Positions 1 to 12,251 of a stretch of 64,000 nt of DNA are shown here, piece by piece (position 1 is the stretch's first letter; each line of letters opens with the position of its first letter). Location: NCBI RefSeq assembly GCF_036323735.1, contig NC_086034.1, forward strand, positions 44,612,439 to 44,676,438. The letters are read 5' to 3'. The DNA comes from Rattus norvegicus. Its lineage: Eukaryota > Chordata > Mammalia > Rodentia > Muridae. The position numbers and the translations under genes were made by a program. The notes under the pieces are model-generated. The model was not told the DNA's origin and did no database searches. It worked only from the letters and a program-made list of their open reading frames with translations.

Positions 1-415
1 GGTGAGGAAGCCTCCTTTGCAGTCATACCCATGACTGCAGAATCCAAACTGAGATTGAGAGACAATGAAGGCTACTGTGAGAGTCAGCCCTCAAAGGAAA
101 CAGTCCAAACAGGAAGCTATTGAGTCATGTCCTTTATTGTGATAGTGGTAAAGATACTGAAATGTAACTCTTCACAGCTGAAAGCTTCTGCCAGGATGGT
201 GGGAAGGACTGTTTTCCTTGATGGTTGACCACTGGAAGTTTGACTATGTTCCAATGAGTATATGAGCAACACAAATTGGACTTGGTAGGTTTTGTTCTCT
301 TTCTTTTGGAGTCACAAAGGCAAGGTCATGAGTGTGAGACTGTGGACCTGGGTGGAAATGGAAGTGAGTGTGATTGGGGTGCACTGTATGAAATTCTCAA
401 ATAATTAAAAAAATA
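1..415 (+). repeat. 3' end of an old rodent LINE (Lx group)
   Basis: The stretch reads like the end of an Lx 3' UTR: a segment with ATGAGCAACACAAATTGGAC, then a G-rich stretch and the characteristic GTATGAAATTCTCAAATAATTAAAAA end. It is cut off by the window edge, so the 5' extent is unknown. The tail is short and diverged, which fits an old insertion. The subfamily is inferred from memory of the family, not searched. Confidence 0.7.
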
Positions 416-904
416 TTATGTTGGAGAAACAAACAGACAATAAAACAAAAAGTGAAACATGATTTCAACTGAATGGATAAAGTTTTATACTATTTAAATT
501 CAAACAATGACAAATTGACTCATATTTGGAAATCATATGTATTTGTAGTGACAGGCTCAGAAAACTAATACTGTCTTAAGAATTTATATTCTATGCAGAG
601 GAAATCACTTCCTCATTCATTCTCTATGTTCTCCTTCTGTCTCTGTCTCTCTCTGTAAGTCTCTCTCTATCTCTATCTCTGTCTCTGTCTCTCGCTGCTT
701 TTTATTCAGAGAAACCTAATTATTACTAAGTAACATTACTGACCTTAGGTCATCTGATTACAGAGCTCAGTCTTCTAATCTCTTTAAGAGACGTCTCTCA
801 GGACATCCAGCAGTAAATGATGTTTTAGAAAGATGACTCATCAATCTTTTACTATGCCATTTATTGTTTACATATCCAAAATTTATAATTTAAATTCATT
901 TTTG
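416..904. other. Unique A+T-rich DNA with a CT-rich patch
   Basis: No ORF of note and no recognisable repeat apart from a pyrimidine-rich CTCTGTCTCT-type tract at about 628-696. Confidence 0.5.
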
Positions 905-1148
905 GGATCTAGAGAGATATCTCAGTGATTATCAGCGTTTGACCAAGAAGTCTGAGAACCTGCTTTTGAACCCTAAATTTCCACATGAAAGGCAGACATA
1001 GAGATACAATCATGCCACTACCCCACCCCCAAGCATTGGTAGGCTGAGACAGGTAAATCCCAAAAGTTCATTGGCCAGACAATAGAGCCTGTATAAAGGA
1101 AGTAAGGCAGACAGTGGACAGAGAAAAGCATCCAATATCCTACTCTGG

Positions 1149-1151
<3 letters not shown>
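905..1151 (+). repeat. ID/B1 composite SINE (B4 group)
   Basis: The left half is tRNA/ID-like (AGAGAGATATCTCAGTGATT, then a degenerate B box near 970). The right half is a diverged B1-like monomer (AAGCATTGGTAGGCTGAGACAGG, then CATTGGCCAGACAATAGAGCC). The 3' end runs directly into a CA microsatellite, as B4-group elements commonly do. Many mismatches indicate an old copy. Confidence 0.65.
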
Positions 1152-1242
<91 letters not shown>

Positions 1243-1275
1243 CAGAGACAGAGAGACAGAGACAGAGACAGAGAG
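1152..1275 (+). repeat. Composite microsatellite (CA)n(GA)n(GACAGA)n
   Basis: About 24 uninterrupted CA dinucleotides to 1200, then GA repeats turning into GACAGAGA units. It grows from the tail of the preceding SINE. ORFs called across it encode only dipeptide repeats and are not genes. Confidence 0.95.
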
Positions 1276-3494
1276 GTGGGGGAGAGAACTAACTTTATGG
1301 AAGTAAGTTCATATGTGACTTAACCCTGAAGGTAAAACTATGCAAAAAGCCTGGGTGGTAGAAACAACCTAGAAAACCAATGGCTCTGATTCAAATTTCA
1401 TTGTTCTTTCTGCTCTATTACCAGATTGTATTCATTTGTTCTGAACAATGGAGTTGCAACATACATATATTTAATTTATTTGAACTAAATCATGAAAGAA
1501 AGCCCAAGATAGATATCATTAAATTAAAAATAGATTATAGTGTCAGACATCTTATTCAATAATCATAGGCCCTAGGCAGTGAAGCCAATCAAGCTTGAAA
1601 GAATTATTTTGGTTCAGTGAATCTTTTGAACAAAAATAATTTTTTTCAAGGAGTCAAACGCACCAATAAGAAAGTAAAATATGTATAACCTTAAATTGAT
1701 GATAGGAACTTGTGTAAATTAATTGAAGGCTATGAGAAATCATTTATCAAAAAAGATATTGTATTCTTGTCTGTAATTGAGTAAGGAAAACTACTCTCAA
1801 TCTTTGTAAATTCTTTCTTTATGAGTGTCATCATTTGGCATACATAGGTGAGGTTTGCAAGATTTATTCACCTGTTAAAATAATAACTCAAGTAATGGAC
1901 CTCTCAAGTTATGATAGTAACTCAATATTAATTATCAAGTGGTAAGTACTGAATGCAAAATCTGGAATTTATGTAGCAATTTTCCCTCCAAAATAATAAT
2001 GAGTATCTTCCTGCAGGGTTCCTCAGCAAGTAGGGTCACCAGAACTTGACTCTCAAGACCCACATGAAGGAAGGAGAAAACGAATTTCTGCAGGCTGTCC
2101 TGTGTCCTCCACATATGAGCTGTGTCAATAGTTACCAAAAACACACTTACTTACATACGTACATACACCATGCACTAAGTAGTAATACAAATAATAATTA
2201 TTCCAAATAGAAAAGTGGAAAATTTTCATTCTACTAATGTTCTACCTGTCTTTGAAAAAATATTACACATTAGTGCTTCTAATCCTTATATTACTAACAT
2301 TTTATTTACATTTTAAGCATTTCTCTCTAATCACATAAAGAATTAAAGGCATAAAGAAGTATTTTTATGAATTACATATAGAAGGATCATTTATATAATG
2401 TATATTATATATTTATACATTCATTTATATTTATTCATTATATATTATATATATTATATTTATTACATTATATACTATAATTATGTTTATTTATATATGT
2501 ATAATTTATATAATAGACTGAAGTTATGACAAGTTGAAACCCCCCTTTGTCATGTTATATGATCTCTGTAATCATGTAAGTGTTCCTCAAGGTCAATGTG
2601 TTAGAGACTTAAACATCAGCTTGGGAGACTACTGGCAAGAGATAGAAACTTTAAGAAGTGGACATAATAGAACAATATACAGATACTGGGGATGTTTAGA
2701 TGCCAGCCCTATCCTCTATCTATGTAATAATGCTTCTTAAATATTCATGACTTCTTCTAATTTGTATTTTTTATTTTAGGACACATGTTAATAAAAGAAT
2801 AATAATAAAAGACAGTAAAAGGTCTTTATCTGATATAATTTGAACAGCTCTTAAGACTTTCTTGTCTACTCAATCACTATAGGCCAAGATAAAAATGGGA
2901 AGAAAATAAAATTAAAAGTTAGTAGTAGAGGTGTATAGTCACCTGATTACTACTCATGATTTTAGCTAAGTAGTAATTAGGTAAGTAGTCATTTTCCAGT
3001 TTCTTTAGCTACTTTTATATAAATTATTATTACAGACACCATACTATATTCATGGATTCCACAGAAAGTAGAGATGCAAAACAGTTTTTAAAATTACACC
3101 TGCATTGAATATAGACAGACTTTCCTTATCATTGACTCGTAAAATGTACAGTATGGCAACTGCTCGTGTTACATCTGCATTACAATCTGTATAGTAAGTG
3201 ATCTACAAATGATATGCACACATTTTAGGCAAGCACTGTATTATATTATTTTATATAAATGCATGAGTCTTATTTTGTCCAGTCTTAATTTGTTCAGGGA
3301 AACCAAGAAATTATTCTCCATGGATACTAAGGGATTGCTGTGCTCATTGAATATCCTTAAAAATTATAGTGGAATAATTATGTATTTTTATCAAAGCTAC
3401 AAATCAATATAAATATTAGGAGTGTAAAAGGTCTATATATCTAAAGACAGTGAAACAAATTTCTTATAAAATATATTCTGCAACATTGTAAACA
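1276..3494. other. Single-copy A+T-rich DNA
   Basis: No convincing gene or young transposon. A very A+T-rich segment of TATA/ATTA words lies at about 2385-2515 (low complexity, able to fold on itself). Short ORFs at 1380-1562, 1935-2144 and 2534-2740 have no recognisable domain. Confidence 0.5.
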
Positions 3495-3766
3495 GGCTGA
3501 CTCTTTTTTTTAATTGCATTTTTATTTACATTTTAAATGTTATCCCATTTCCCTGTTTCCCCTCCAGAAACCTGCTATTCCAACCCCTGCTTCTATAAGC
3601 GTGCTCTCTCACCCACCCACCCACTCCACCTCCTTACCCTTACATTCCCCTACACTGGGACATCTGGTCTTGACAGGACCGAGAAGTCCATCCTCTGCTA
3701 CATATGTGGATGGAGCCATAGGTCCATCCCTGTGTTCTCTTGAAATGGTGGGGGCTGACTCTTTTT
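3495..3766 (-). mobile_element. Short 5'-truncated L1 tail with target-site duplication
   Basis: The antisense L1 3' UTR starts with the T-rich tail and ATTTACATTTTAAATGTTAT at 3509 and continues through the C-rich tract and the AGGACCGAGAAGTCCATCC region. It is flanked by a perfect 14-bp direct repeat, GGCTGACTCTTTTT, at 3495-3508 and 3753-3766. That leaves an insert of about 244 bp, so this is a severely 5'-truncated retrotransposition event. Confidence 0.85.
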
Positions 3767-3780
3767 AGTGGGAAATTATT

Positions 3781-3910
3781 CTAAATAAACTTTGTAAATG
3801 TACACATATGCTATTGTGGAAACATCATACTTTAGATATTGAATGACATTCTACAGAATACTTGTAATAGTAAAGGTATGAGTTTTTCTGGTTTGAAAGA
3901 AGGAAGTTGA
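3781..3910 (+). repeat. Left arm of a ~130-bp inverted repeat
   Basis: This arm is the reverse complement of 4695-4823. By direct comparison the inner ~90 bp are identical. The outer 40 bp contain two substitutions and one single-base indel, giving about 98% identity overall. The arm does not resemble any repeat family I recognise. It lies just outside the old Lx fragment whose 3' UTR the other arm interrupts. Confidence 0.9.
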
Positions 3911-3989
3911 AGGAAAATTATCCTAAGAATACCAGGGATACAATTATATGTTTTATGAGTGTATGATATCAATGATTTGCTAGCAAAGC

Positions 3990-5042
3990 AATTTTCCAGC
4001 ACATAAAAATAAGTATTCCAGACCCCCACCCACTGCCACTATAATGAGCAAGTATGTAGTGGAGAGACAGGAGAGAAAGAGAAGCAATGTAATTTGTGTG
4101 TGATGAAGAGAGGAGGACCTGGAACAGACTGAAGTGAGTAGCTTGTGCTGCCACCTGAGGCCATGGTAAGGTCCTGGACTATGCTGGGTCTCTATCCTTG
4201 CAGCAACCAGGCCAATGACCCACGTTACCACCAAAGGCCAAGCAGATATCCTTGGTCTGGGTGGCTGCCTACCCCTCATCACCTGTAGCAAACAGGAAAG
4301 CTTGTCTTATCTCACTGACTATAGTTCTTGGAAGAAGGGCTCTATACTTCACCTAGGCAACACATAGTAGAGGTGATTGTGCTTACGTGATGCCCTTTGT
4401 GGGAAATGCTGGAGAGATGACTCTGGTATAAGAGACTTGTCCCTGACTGTGACTGCAGGAGAGCTGATGGACTGGCCAACTCAACCACCACCCAGGTCCA
4501 GGTCCAGGGCTTTGAGTTGGCAGACTCCAACATCTACCACATCTATGAACTGATGGAGCATGTGTAAGGGCCCATCCTACAGATCCAAAGCTGCAGGATC
4601 TCCATGACACGGGGCAGCAACAGGATATCTAAGAGAAGTCCCAGTGAGAATCCAGTATTAATGATGTAACAGAAGCTAGAGATCATGAACCAGATCAACT
4701 TCCTTCTTTCAAACCAGAAAAACTCATACCTTTACTATTACAAGTATTCTGTAGAATGTCATTCAATATCTAAAGTATGATGTTTCCACAATAACATATG
4801 TGTACGTTTACAAAGTTATTTAGTAAAGATGTTGGACAAATGTATATATGTGATACACCATGATACACTGCTTCCATGGTGAAATTTATTCTTTTGGCAT
4901 GTTGTGTATTTATTTGTTTGTTTGTTTTCTTTGAGGGGGTGGGTTGCAAGGGTAGGGAAAGATTTGGTGGGACAGAGAGATGAATGGGATTGGGGTGCTT
5001 TATGTAAAATTCACAAAAATCCCATTAAAAGTTATGAAAATA
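3990..5042 (+). mobile_element. Lx-type LINE 3' UTR, interrupted
   Basis: From about 4000 the sequence follows the Lx 3' UTR: repeated AGGCCATG-type units, GTCCAGGTCCAGGGCTTTGAG, GATCATGAACCAGATCAAC at 4681, then after the interruption CTTTTGGCATGTTGTGTATT at 4894 and the terminal GGGATTGGGGTGCTTTATGT and ATTAAAAGTTAT. The segment 4695 to about 4856 is not LINE sequence; 4695-4823 is the inverted-repeat arm. ORFs on the minus strand here (3969-4610) are chance reads of the UTR. Confidence 0.7.
4695..4823 (-). repeat. Right arm of the ~130-bp inverted repeat
   Basis: Reverse-complement copy of 3781-3910, inserted within the Lx 3' UTR exactly after CCAGA at 4694. The spacer between the arms is 784 bp. 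No poly(A) tail or clear target duplication flanks it, which argues against ordinary retrotransposition. Confidence 0.9.
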
Positions 5043-5284
5043 TTCCATTCAATTTCAGGAATGAGAATCATTGTAGAAACTTGAATCATAAATATAACTA
5101 AGTAATTGATTGTTTAATTCTACGTCTACTGTGGGATTTGTTTCATGTTAGCAATTCTATGGTCTTTATATATCTGGAGTAGCATAAGTATATTACAAAT
5201 TACTAAACAAAGATTAAACCTAGTTCTTTCCTACTGACTGATTTATTATTTTCATTTGAAAATAATCAAATGACAGAGATAGCA
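5043..5284. other. A+T-rich spacer
   Basis: Nothing recognisable apart from low-complexity A+T-rich sequence between the Lx end and the next LTR-like repeat. Confidence 0.4.
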
Positions 5285-5572
5285 AGTTAGAGAAGAAAAG
5301 ATTTAGTTTGGCTCATATTTTCAGTGGAATCAGTCCACAGTTATTAAGTTCCCTGGGATCCAATTGAATATCATGACCAGGGTGGCATCATATTACAATG
5401 AAAATCTTTACTTTATAGTGGTATGGAAACAGAAGGTGCTAAGGGACCCTGGACCACATATAACTTTCAGAGAAATATTTCCATGATTTATTTAGTCCAA
5501 CATGGCACTACTACCTAAAGTTTTCGGAATCTCCAAAACCAGTACTATTAGCTAGAAACAAGGTAAGGAACA
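5285..5572 (-). repeat. Old MaLR-type LTR fragment, antisense
   Basis: The order of words matches antisense MaLR LTRs (AGATTTAGTTTGGCTCA, then ATCAGTCCACAG, then CAACATGGCACTACTACCTAAAG, then TCCAAAACCAGTACTATTAGCTAG). It is heavily diverged, so the subfamily is not assignable by eye. Confidence 0.45.
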
Positions 5573-5678
5573 TTTCATAATTAGTCCATGACAAATGCCT
5601 CTTTTATGTAACAGTTTTCTCATTAAATCATACTGGTGTTTTAGATTCATTTGAATAATTTCCAGTTTTAACTTGAGA

Positions 5679-5680
<2 letters not shown>

Positions 5681-5738
<58 letters not shown>

Positions 5739-5831
5739 CAGAGACAGAGACAGAGATAGAGATAGAGATAAAGATAGAGATAGAGATAGAGATAGAGATA
5801 GAGAAAGACAGGGATAGAGAAGACAGACAGA
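5681..5831 (+). repeat. Microsatellite (GA)n then (GATAGA)n
   Basis: About 28 GA dinucleotides to 5736, followed by GACAGA and GATAGA hexamer-like units to about 5831. The minus-strand 'ORF' here is poly Leu-Tyr/Ser-Leu and meaningless. Confidence 0.95.
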
Positions 5832-6896
5832 TAAGGGGAAGAGGAAGAAGCAGATTGCTTGAATGGCATCTTTTTAAGTGAAGGCATTACAATTGCTCCT
5901 AAGTTATATCTTTAAATATAAAATCTTGTTTTAAAATTTTTATCTTTTAATATGGTTTCTCACTAAGGACAGCATCAAAAGGATAGAAATTGCAGTACAT
6001 TTTGAAGAGCCCATTTCTTAGTGCTTATGGCATGGATTGCACCTAAATGTCCATTACACATAGTTAAAACAGCATCACTCATTTCACTTGAAAGCATTCC
6101 ACTATAATTACTCTATGTTTATTTGTGGTGTAATCATGGGAAGTTCACCTAAGGGTAGAGTGGTAAATGTAGGAAATTCTGGCGTATTGCAACACACGGA
6201 GACTATATTTGGCCATCCAATAAAGGATTGTTTCGTTCAAATGCTTTAGCACGCAGCATCTGGCATTCAGGATAACATCATGTTTTTCTAAAAACCCAAG
6301 TCAAACTTCTGGCAGAGTAACATCCCAGAGTATGTGCAGCACTTTTGCCAACTTTTTTGCTGTTATTGTTGCTTAGTCAAAACTGAATTTTTAGCATGCC
6401 AGTGGTATTGAGTTAATACCTGTTAATAGCCTCCATGCACTTAAAGGTTTGAAAGAGTGAAGTCTTTGAGGATACAGATAAATTAGAGCATAAGTCATAA
6501 TTAATTAATAGTCCACATGGATTTCCATGGAACTAAAACTTTCATGGGTGCTTCAGAACTAATCAACCATCAAACTTCCAATGTAGGAGCAATTTCTTGA
6601 CAGGCACTTGACATAATTTGGAATTAGACAAGTGAAGAAAGTATATAAGCTTTTTCTGTCATTGAGTACAAATTAGCTTCTAACAGAAAAATAATCTTGT
6701 CCATGCTTTTGTGAGTGTTGATCACATTGGAAAACTGTTTAAAAGGATAAAAATAATTACTTGATAGTAGACGGCTGTTAGATGGTTTTAAGTTTCACGT
6801 GAAGAACACAGTTCTCCAGTTATTCATAATGAATTGATTTCCATAACTTTTGAGTTAAGTTGAAATGCAGTAACAAAATTTGCTTATTTCTTTTTC
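5832..6896. other. Single-copy DNA
   Basis: A+T-rich sequence with no ORF, SINE or LTR I can recognise. Confidence 0.4.
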
Positions 6897-7545
6897 TTTC
6901 ATTTTCAATTTTTATTAAATTGGGTATTTCTTATTTACATTTCAAATGTTATACCTTTTCCTGGTTTCCTGTCCATCAGTCCCCTAACTCCTCCCTCTCC
7001 ACCCCCCATTTCCACTCCCCAACAATCCTCTACACTGGGGTTCCAATCTTGGCAGGACCAAGGGCTTCCCCTTCCACTGGTGCCCCAACAAGGCTATTCA
7101 CTGCTACATATGCAGTTGGAGCCCTGGATCAGTACAGTCTTTGGGTAGTGGTTTAGTCCCTGGAAGCTCTGGTTGGTTGGCATTGTTATTCTTATGGGGT
7201 TGCAAGCCCCTTCAGCTCTATCACTCCTTTCTCTAATTCTTCCAGCAGGGGTCCCGTTTTCAGTTCAGTGGTTTGCTGCTAGCATTCGACTCTGTATTTG
7301 ACATGTTCTTGCTGTGTCTCTCAGGAGAGATCTATATCTGGTTCCTGTCAACATGCACTTCTTAGCTTCATCCATCTTATCTAGTTTTGGTGGCTGTATA
7401 TATTTGGGTCACATATGGAGCAGGCTCTGAGTGACCATTCCTTCAGTCTCTGCTATCACCTCCTATGGATATTTTTGTTCACCTTTTAAAGAAGGAGTGA
7501 AGCATCCACATTTTGGTCATCCTTCTTGAGTTTCATGGCAACACA
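6897..7545 (-). mobile_element. 5'-truncated L1, 3' UTR only
   Basis: The antisense rat-type L1 3' UTR runs in order: AATTTTTATTAAATTGGGTATT tail, the C-rich tract at 6985-7035, AGGACCAAGGGCTTCCCCTT, TGGTTTAGTCCCTGGAAGCTC, GTATATATTTGGGTCACATATG, and the GAAGGAGTGAAGCATCCACA end near 7510. AACAAAATTT at 6872-6881 and AACACAATTT at about 7540 are a possible imperfect target duplication. No coding part remains. Confidence 0.9.
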
Positions 7546-9306
7546 ATTTCTGAATCAAGATGGGTGTGAGTTTAAAGTCTTTGTCCTTAATATATTAACC
7601 ACTGTAGATGGCAATTTCCCTATCCAAGCCCTGGATTAACCCTGAAGAATCATCTTTAACTCATAATTCTGAAAACTGAAAACCATGGAAAGGAAGGGGT
7701 TTTCTTTTTAGTTGACAGAAAAAGTTTGACCTGAGATGACCCCATTGTCTGCAAATCCAACTCACCTTCTCATTTAATGTAAGCCAATAAATATAAGGAA
7801 CCATATTTTTGAGTTCTTAACATCATTTTAGCAATTATCACCACCAAACTAAGAATCACAGGATTCCCCCATGTATAGACAGATATTCCAAAGTTCTACA
7901 GGATCTGTCACATCCTCCTGGAGTGAGGTTAGTTTGTCACAACAAGCTCTTAAAGTGTGGCATCTGTACATTTTTTATATAGTTTGTGTCATAGCATCTG
8001 CCTAAAGAGGGAAAAAACATTTACAAAAAATATTTGACCTGAAATTTATGGAACTATTTACAGTCTTTTCTAAGTCTAAAGAGGTGCTTATGTCATTGAT
8101 GAAGGATTAATGTTTAGCTCAGGATGATATTTTAGATACTAAGACCTGGAGATTTCTGAGTTCTAAGATATGTTTACCTTCAGAATTTTTTATGAACTGA
8201 TTATGAGTCTTCAATACCATGAAGATCATTATTGCCACATGTGATGGATGTTAGTAAACAGAATTAAACATAAAGTAGGTTTCCAAAACAAACTTTCCCC
8301 TCTTTCTCCTCTGAGCAATGTCTTCTTCAAAGCTATAGTAACACTGCGTAAATGATTTACTTCATCAACATATCAAGAAATGTGTGATGATGCCATTAAA
8401 ATAATTTCTATTTAGTCTACGGAATATAATAAACAAAGTACAATTATTTATTTTAGAACAGTTCCACCACACTACTTCAGTTTTAAAGCATGTATAAAGA
8501 AGATGCTGAATTGTCTTATTCCACTAGGCACCAAGGAATTTGCAGAACATTATTACTGATGTACACTGAACACTAACAGATCTCAGAAGTTCTAGACCTT
8601 ATTCAACAGAAGAAGAAGAATAAAAGTGAATAACCAACCAATAAACAGCAATATTTAAGTAGTTTGAGAAGTGAATGATTTATTTCAAAGGAAAAATTCA
8701 CACATTTCAAACATGTGTCTGTGAAAAAAGAAAAAGGGAGTAGTTTAAGTTCATATATTCAGGATGTATCTAGAGCAATCTAGAGAGTGCCTAGTATGAT
8801 CAAATTGGCTACAATTAAAGACTTGCTAGTATCACCAACCAATTCAAGGTGAGGGATAGGACCAACTCCTTGCTTTCCTTTTAAGATATACTATTTTCCT
8901 GTATAATTGGCTATTGTTTTATAAGTGTAAGTTTCCAAATGTTGCTCCCTAAGTCCAAGTCAATTATCTGTAGACACAAATGAAACGATAGACACTTGCC
9001 TTGCTTTTGCTTAACAAGGAAGCCACTGATTTTTGTCAACGAACATAAGAAATCAGCTTAAAATATATAATGAGAATTTAGCAAAGACTAACCTAATTCA
9101 AACTTCTGGCAGTAGAACCATCATCAATCTTTTTCAATTATAGATTAATTACTTTGAATTGTATTGAAAATAAAATGGGAACCAATGGGGAAGGGAATGT
9201 ATAATGATCTGTATATGATTACAGGACTTAATCAAAATTTATCTTCAGCATATAAGAAAGAAGATCTTCAAAAACATATGGGTTTAATGTTTTTCATAAT
9301 GGAGAC
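7546..9306. other. Single-copy A+T-rich DNA
   Basis: No interspersed repeat or ORF that I can support. Base composition is even, without microsatellites. Confidence 0.4.
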
Positions 9307-9505
9307 AAGGCATTAGAGAGATGAATGGGTTGATCAAGAGCACTTGAAGTTCCCAGCATGCACAAAGTGGCTAACAATTATTTGTAACTTAATTCATGTC
9401 ATTCGACACCTTCTTCTGCCCCTCCCACCACAAGACCAGGCACACATGTAGTGGACACGCACGCATTTAGGGACATACTCACACATATAAAATTAAAAGT
9501 GCAAT
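9307..9505 (+). repeat. B3-type SINE
   Basis: The head, AGAGATGAATGGGTTGATCAAGAGCAC, is a diverged tRNA-derived B2/B3 start. The body includes TCCCAGCATGCACAAAGTGGCT and ACCAGGCACACATGTAGTGGAC, ending in ACATATAAAATTAAAAG. It is old, with many substitutions. Confidence 0.65.
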
Positions 9506-9684
9506 GACAATCATATAATGAAGATAAGAATAATAATCAAGGAGACCCAAGTTCCTGGCTATAAGTATATAATTTCAAACATCTCTAAGGAAACTAAAAC
9601 AGTCAGTACAAGCATATGGTATTGCCTTGGCCCAACATACAAATACTATAGTTATTATTGAATCTGCTAAATAATAAATTGCAT

Positions 9685-10064
9685 GACGTAGTGGTTTGAA
9701 TAGGTTTGGCCCCCATAGGCTCATGTATTTAATGCTTAGTCAACAGGGAGTAACATATGTTAGGAGGTGTGCCCTTCTTAAAATAAGTAGTTATGTCACT
9801 ATTGGGGTCAGCTTTGAGGTCCTATGCTCAAGCTCCACTTAATGGGGAAGAAGTGATCTCTTCTACTGCAGTCAGATCACAAGATAGAATTTTCAGCTCC
9901 TACTTCAGTATCATGTCTGCCTACACTCTGCCATGCTTCCTCACTATATGGTAATGGACTGAAAATCTGAAACTGTGAGCCATCCCTAATTAATTTTTTA
10001 TAAGAGTTGTCTTGGTTATCATGTATTTTTACAGTAATGGAAACCCTAACTAAGGCATATGCTT
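9685..10064 (+). repeat. MaLR-type LTR
   Basis: It starts GTGGTTTGAATAGGTTTGGC, contains GCTCATGTATTTAATGC, TCATGTCTGCCTACACTCTG and CTGAAACTGTGAGCCA, and ends AATGGAAACCCTAACTAAGG. This is the same word order as the repeat at 51238-51590, so the two are homologous copies. The assignment to ERVL-MaLR is inferred from the typical first and last words. Confidence 0.6.
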
Positions 10065-10074
10065 TCTTTAAAAC

Positions 10075-11882
10075 CAATTAGTCAAGAAAATTTCCCGTGT
10101 TAATGTGTTTGAGGTTCTTTCCCTCTTTCTCTTTTATTAGATTCAGTGTATCTGGTTTTATGTGGAGGTGAGGTCTTCTATCTAAATGCACTTGAGCTTT
10201 GTATAAGGATATAAGAATGGATCAATTCACATGAGCCAGCACCATTTGTTGAATAAAAGTTCCTGAACAGAACACAAATGGCTCCGTCTCTAAGATCAAC
10301 TATAGACAAATGGGATCTCATAAAATTGAAAAGCTTCTGTAAGGCAAAGGGCACTGTCAACAGGAAAAAAAATAGAAGTCCACAGATTGGGAAAAGATAT
10401 TTACCAACCCTGCATCTCATAGAGGGCTAAGATCCAATATATACAAAGAACTCAAGAAGTTAGATCCCAGAGGAACAAATAACCCTATTAAAAATGGGCT
10501 ACCAAAGCTAAACAAAGAATTCCGAACTGAGGAATCTCAAATGGCTGAGGTGCACCTAAAGAAATGTCCAACATCCTTAGTCATTAGGGAAATGCAAATC
10601 AAAATGACCCTGAGATTCCACCTCATACCAGTCAGAATGGCTAAGATAAAAAAAAACCAAACAAACAAAACAAAACAAAACAAAACAAACAAAAACAAAA
10701 ACCTCTGGTGATAGCAGACGCTGGAGAGGATGTGGAGAAAGAGGAATACTCCTTCATTGCTGTTAGGATTGTAACCTTGTACAACTAACCTGGACATCAG
10801 TCTGGCAGTTCCTCAGAAAATTGGACATAGAGCTACCTAAGGACCCAGCTATACTACTCCTGGGCATATACCCAACATACAACAAGGACACGGACATGTG
10901 CTCTGCTATGTTCATAGCAGCTTTATTTATAATAGCCAGAAGCTGGAAAGAACCCAGATGTCCCTCCAAAAGAGGAATGAATACAGAAAATGTGGTACAT
11001 TTGCACAATAATGTACTACTCAGTTATTAAAACAATGGCTTCATGAAATTTGCAGGCAAATAAATACAACTAAAAAATATCATCCTGAGTGAGATAACCC
11101 AGTCACAAAAGAACACACATGGCATGTACTCATTGATAAGTGCTTATTTGGAGTAAAGCTTGCAATGCCCACAAAAAAACTCAGAGAATATATGAAGCTC
11201 AAGAAGTAAGAAGAACAAAATGTGGTTGCTTCAGTTCTTCTTAGAATGGGGAGCAAGATATTCACAGGAGGAAATACGGAGACAAAATGTGGAGCAGAGA
11301 CTGAAGGCAACACAGTCCAGAGACCGCCCTACCTAGGGATCCATCCCATCCACAGACACCAACCCAGACACTATTGCTGATGCCGTGAAGCAGTTGCTGA
11401 CAGGAGTCTGGTGTGGCTGTCCCCTGAGAGGCTCTGTGAGAGCCCGACTAATACAGAAGTGGACGCTTACAGCCAACTATCAGACTGAACATGGGGACCC
11501 CAATCGAGGAGTTAGAGAAAAGACTGAAGAAACTGAAAGGGTTTGTAACCCATAGGAAGAACAATAATATCAACCAACCAGACTCCCTAGAGCACCCAGA
11601 CTAAACCACTACCCAAATAGTACACATGGCTCCAGCTGCATAAGTGGCAGAGGATTTGCCTTAGCTGTCATCAGTGGGAAATGAGGCTCTTAGTCCTGTG
11701 GAGGCTCAATGCCCCAGCATAGGCAAATGCAAGGGCAGTGATACAGAAGTGGGTGGGTGGATTTGGGGACCTCCCCCATAGAAGAAGGGGTCAGGGGGTA
11801 TGGGATACGGTGCTTGAGGAGTGAAAACCACGAATGGAGGTAACATGTAAATAAATAAAATAACTAATAATAATCAATTAGT
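10075..11882 (+). mobile_element. L1 copy with twin-priming 5' inversion
   Basis: The 3' part (about 10253-11874) is plus-strand L1: end of ORF2 plus 3' UTR. The preceding ~170 bp (10083-10252) are L1 ORF2 in the opposite orientation, covering the stretch equivalent to 21585-21756 of the L1 described below. The forward part resumes almost exactly where the inverted part ends (equivalent of ~21752). The octamer CAATTAGT flanks the whole unit at 10075-10082 and 11875-11882. An A-rich expansion (AACAAAACAAAAC units) sits at about 10651-10702 inside the ORF2 remnant. No intact reading frame survives. Confidence 0.85.
10083..10252 (-). mobile_element. Inverted 5' segment of the twin-primed L1
   Basis: Reads as antisense ORF2: TATCTGGTTTTATGTGGAGGT, GAGCTTTGTATAAGGATATA, AGCCAGCACCATTTGTTGAA. 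These are reverse complements of words at 21690, 21650 and 21590 in the plus-strand L1. It stops next to the forward segment that begins about 10253. Confidence 0.85.
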
Positions 11883-12251
11883 TATCTAGTTTTGAAAGTC
11901 ATCTCACTTAAGTCCATAGTTTTTTCAAGTGCAACACAAACAATTAAATGGCGTGCAGGTACTCATTTCTCGATATCACTTTATATAAATATGAGAAAAA
12001 GAGAAGTTTGAAACTAACCAGATATGGATTTGAACTCTAGTTTTCATTTTGTTAATAATCTAGGAGAGTATTAGCTGACAATTTACAGGCTTTATTTTCT
12101 TGCCTCAAAAATGAAGATACAGATCCTTAGATACTTATAACCAAGTGTGATCTGAAGACTGACGACATACATGTACACACAGCACCCAATAATGATAGGC
12201 TTCTAACTGTATTGCCTTCGTTATAGTAACTTGATAAGTTGGCAGTATTTG
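11883..12251. other. Single-copy DNA
   Basis: A+T-rich; nothing recognised. Confidence 0.4.

Noticed and set aside
4342..4610. Overlapping 63-103 codon minus-strand ORFs
   Set aside because: They lie in Lx 3' UTR sequence, and the family is known not to encode protein there.
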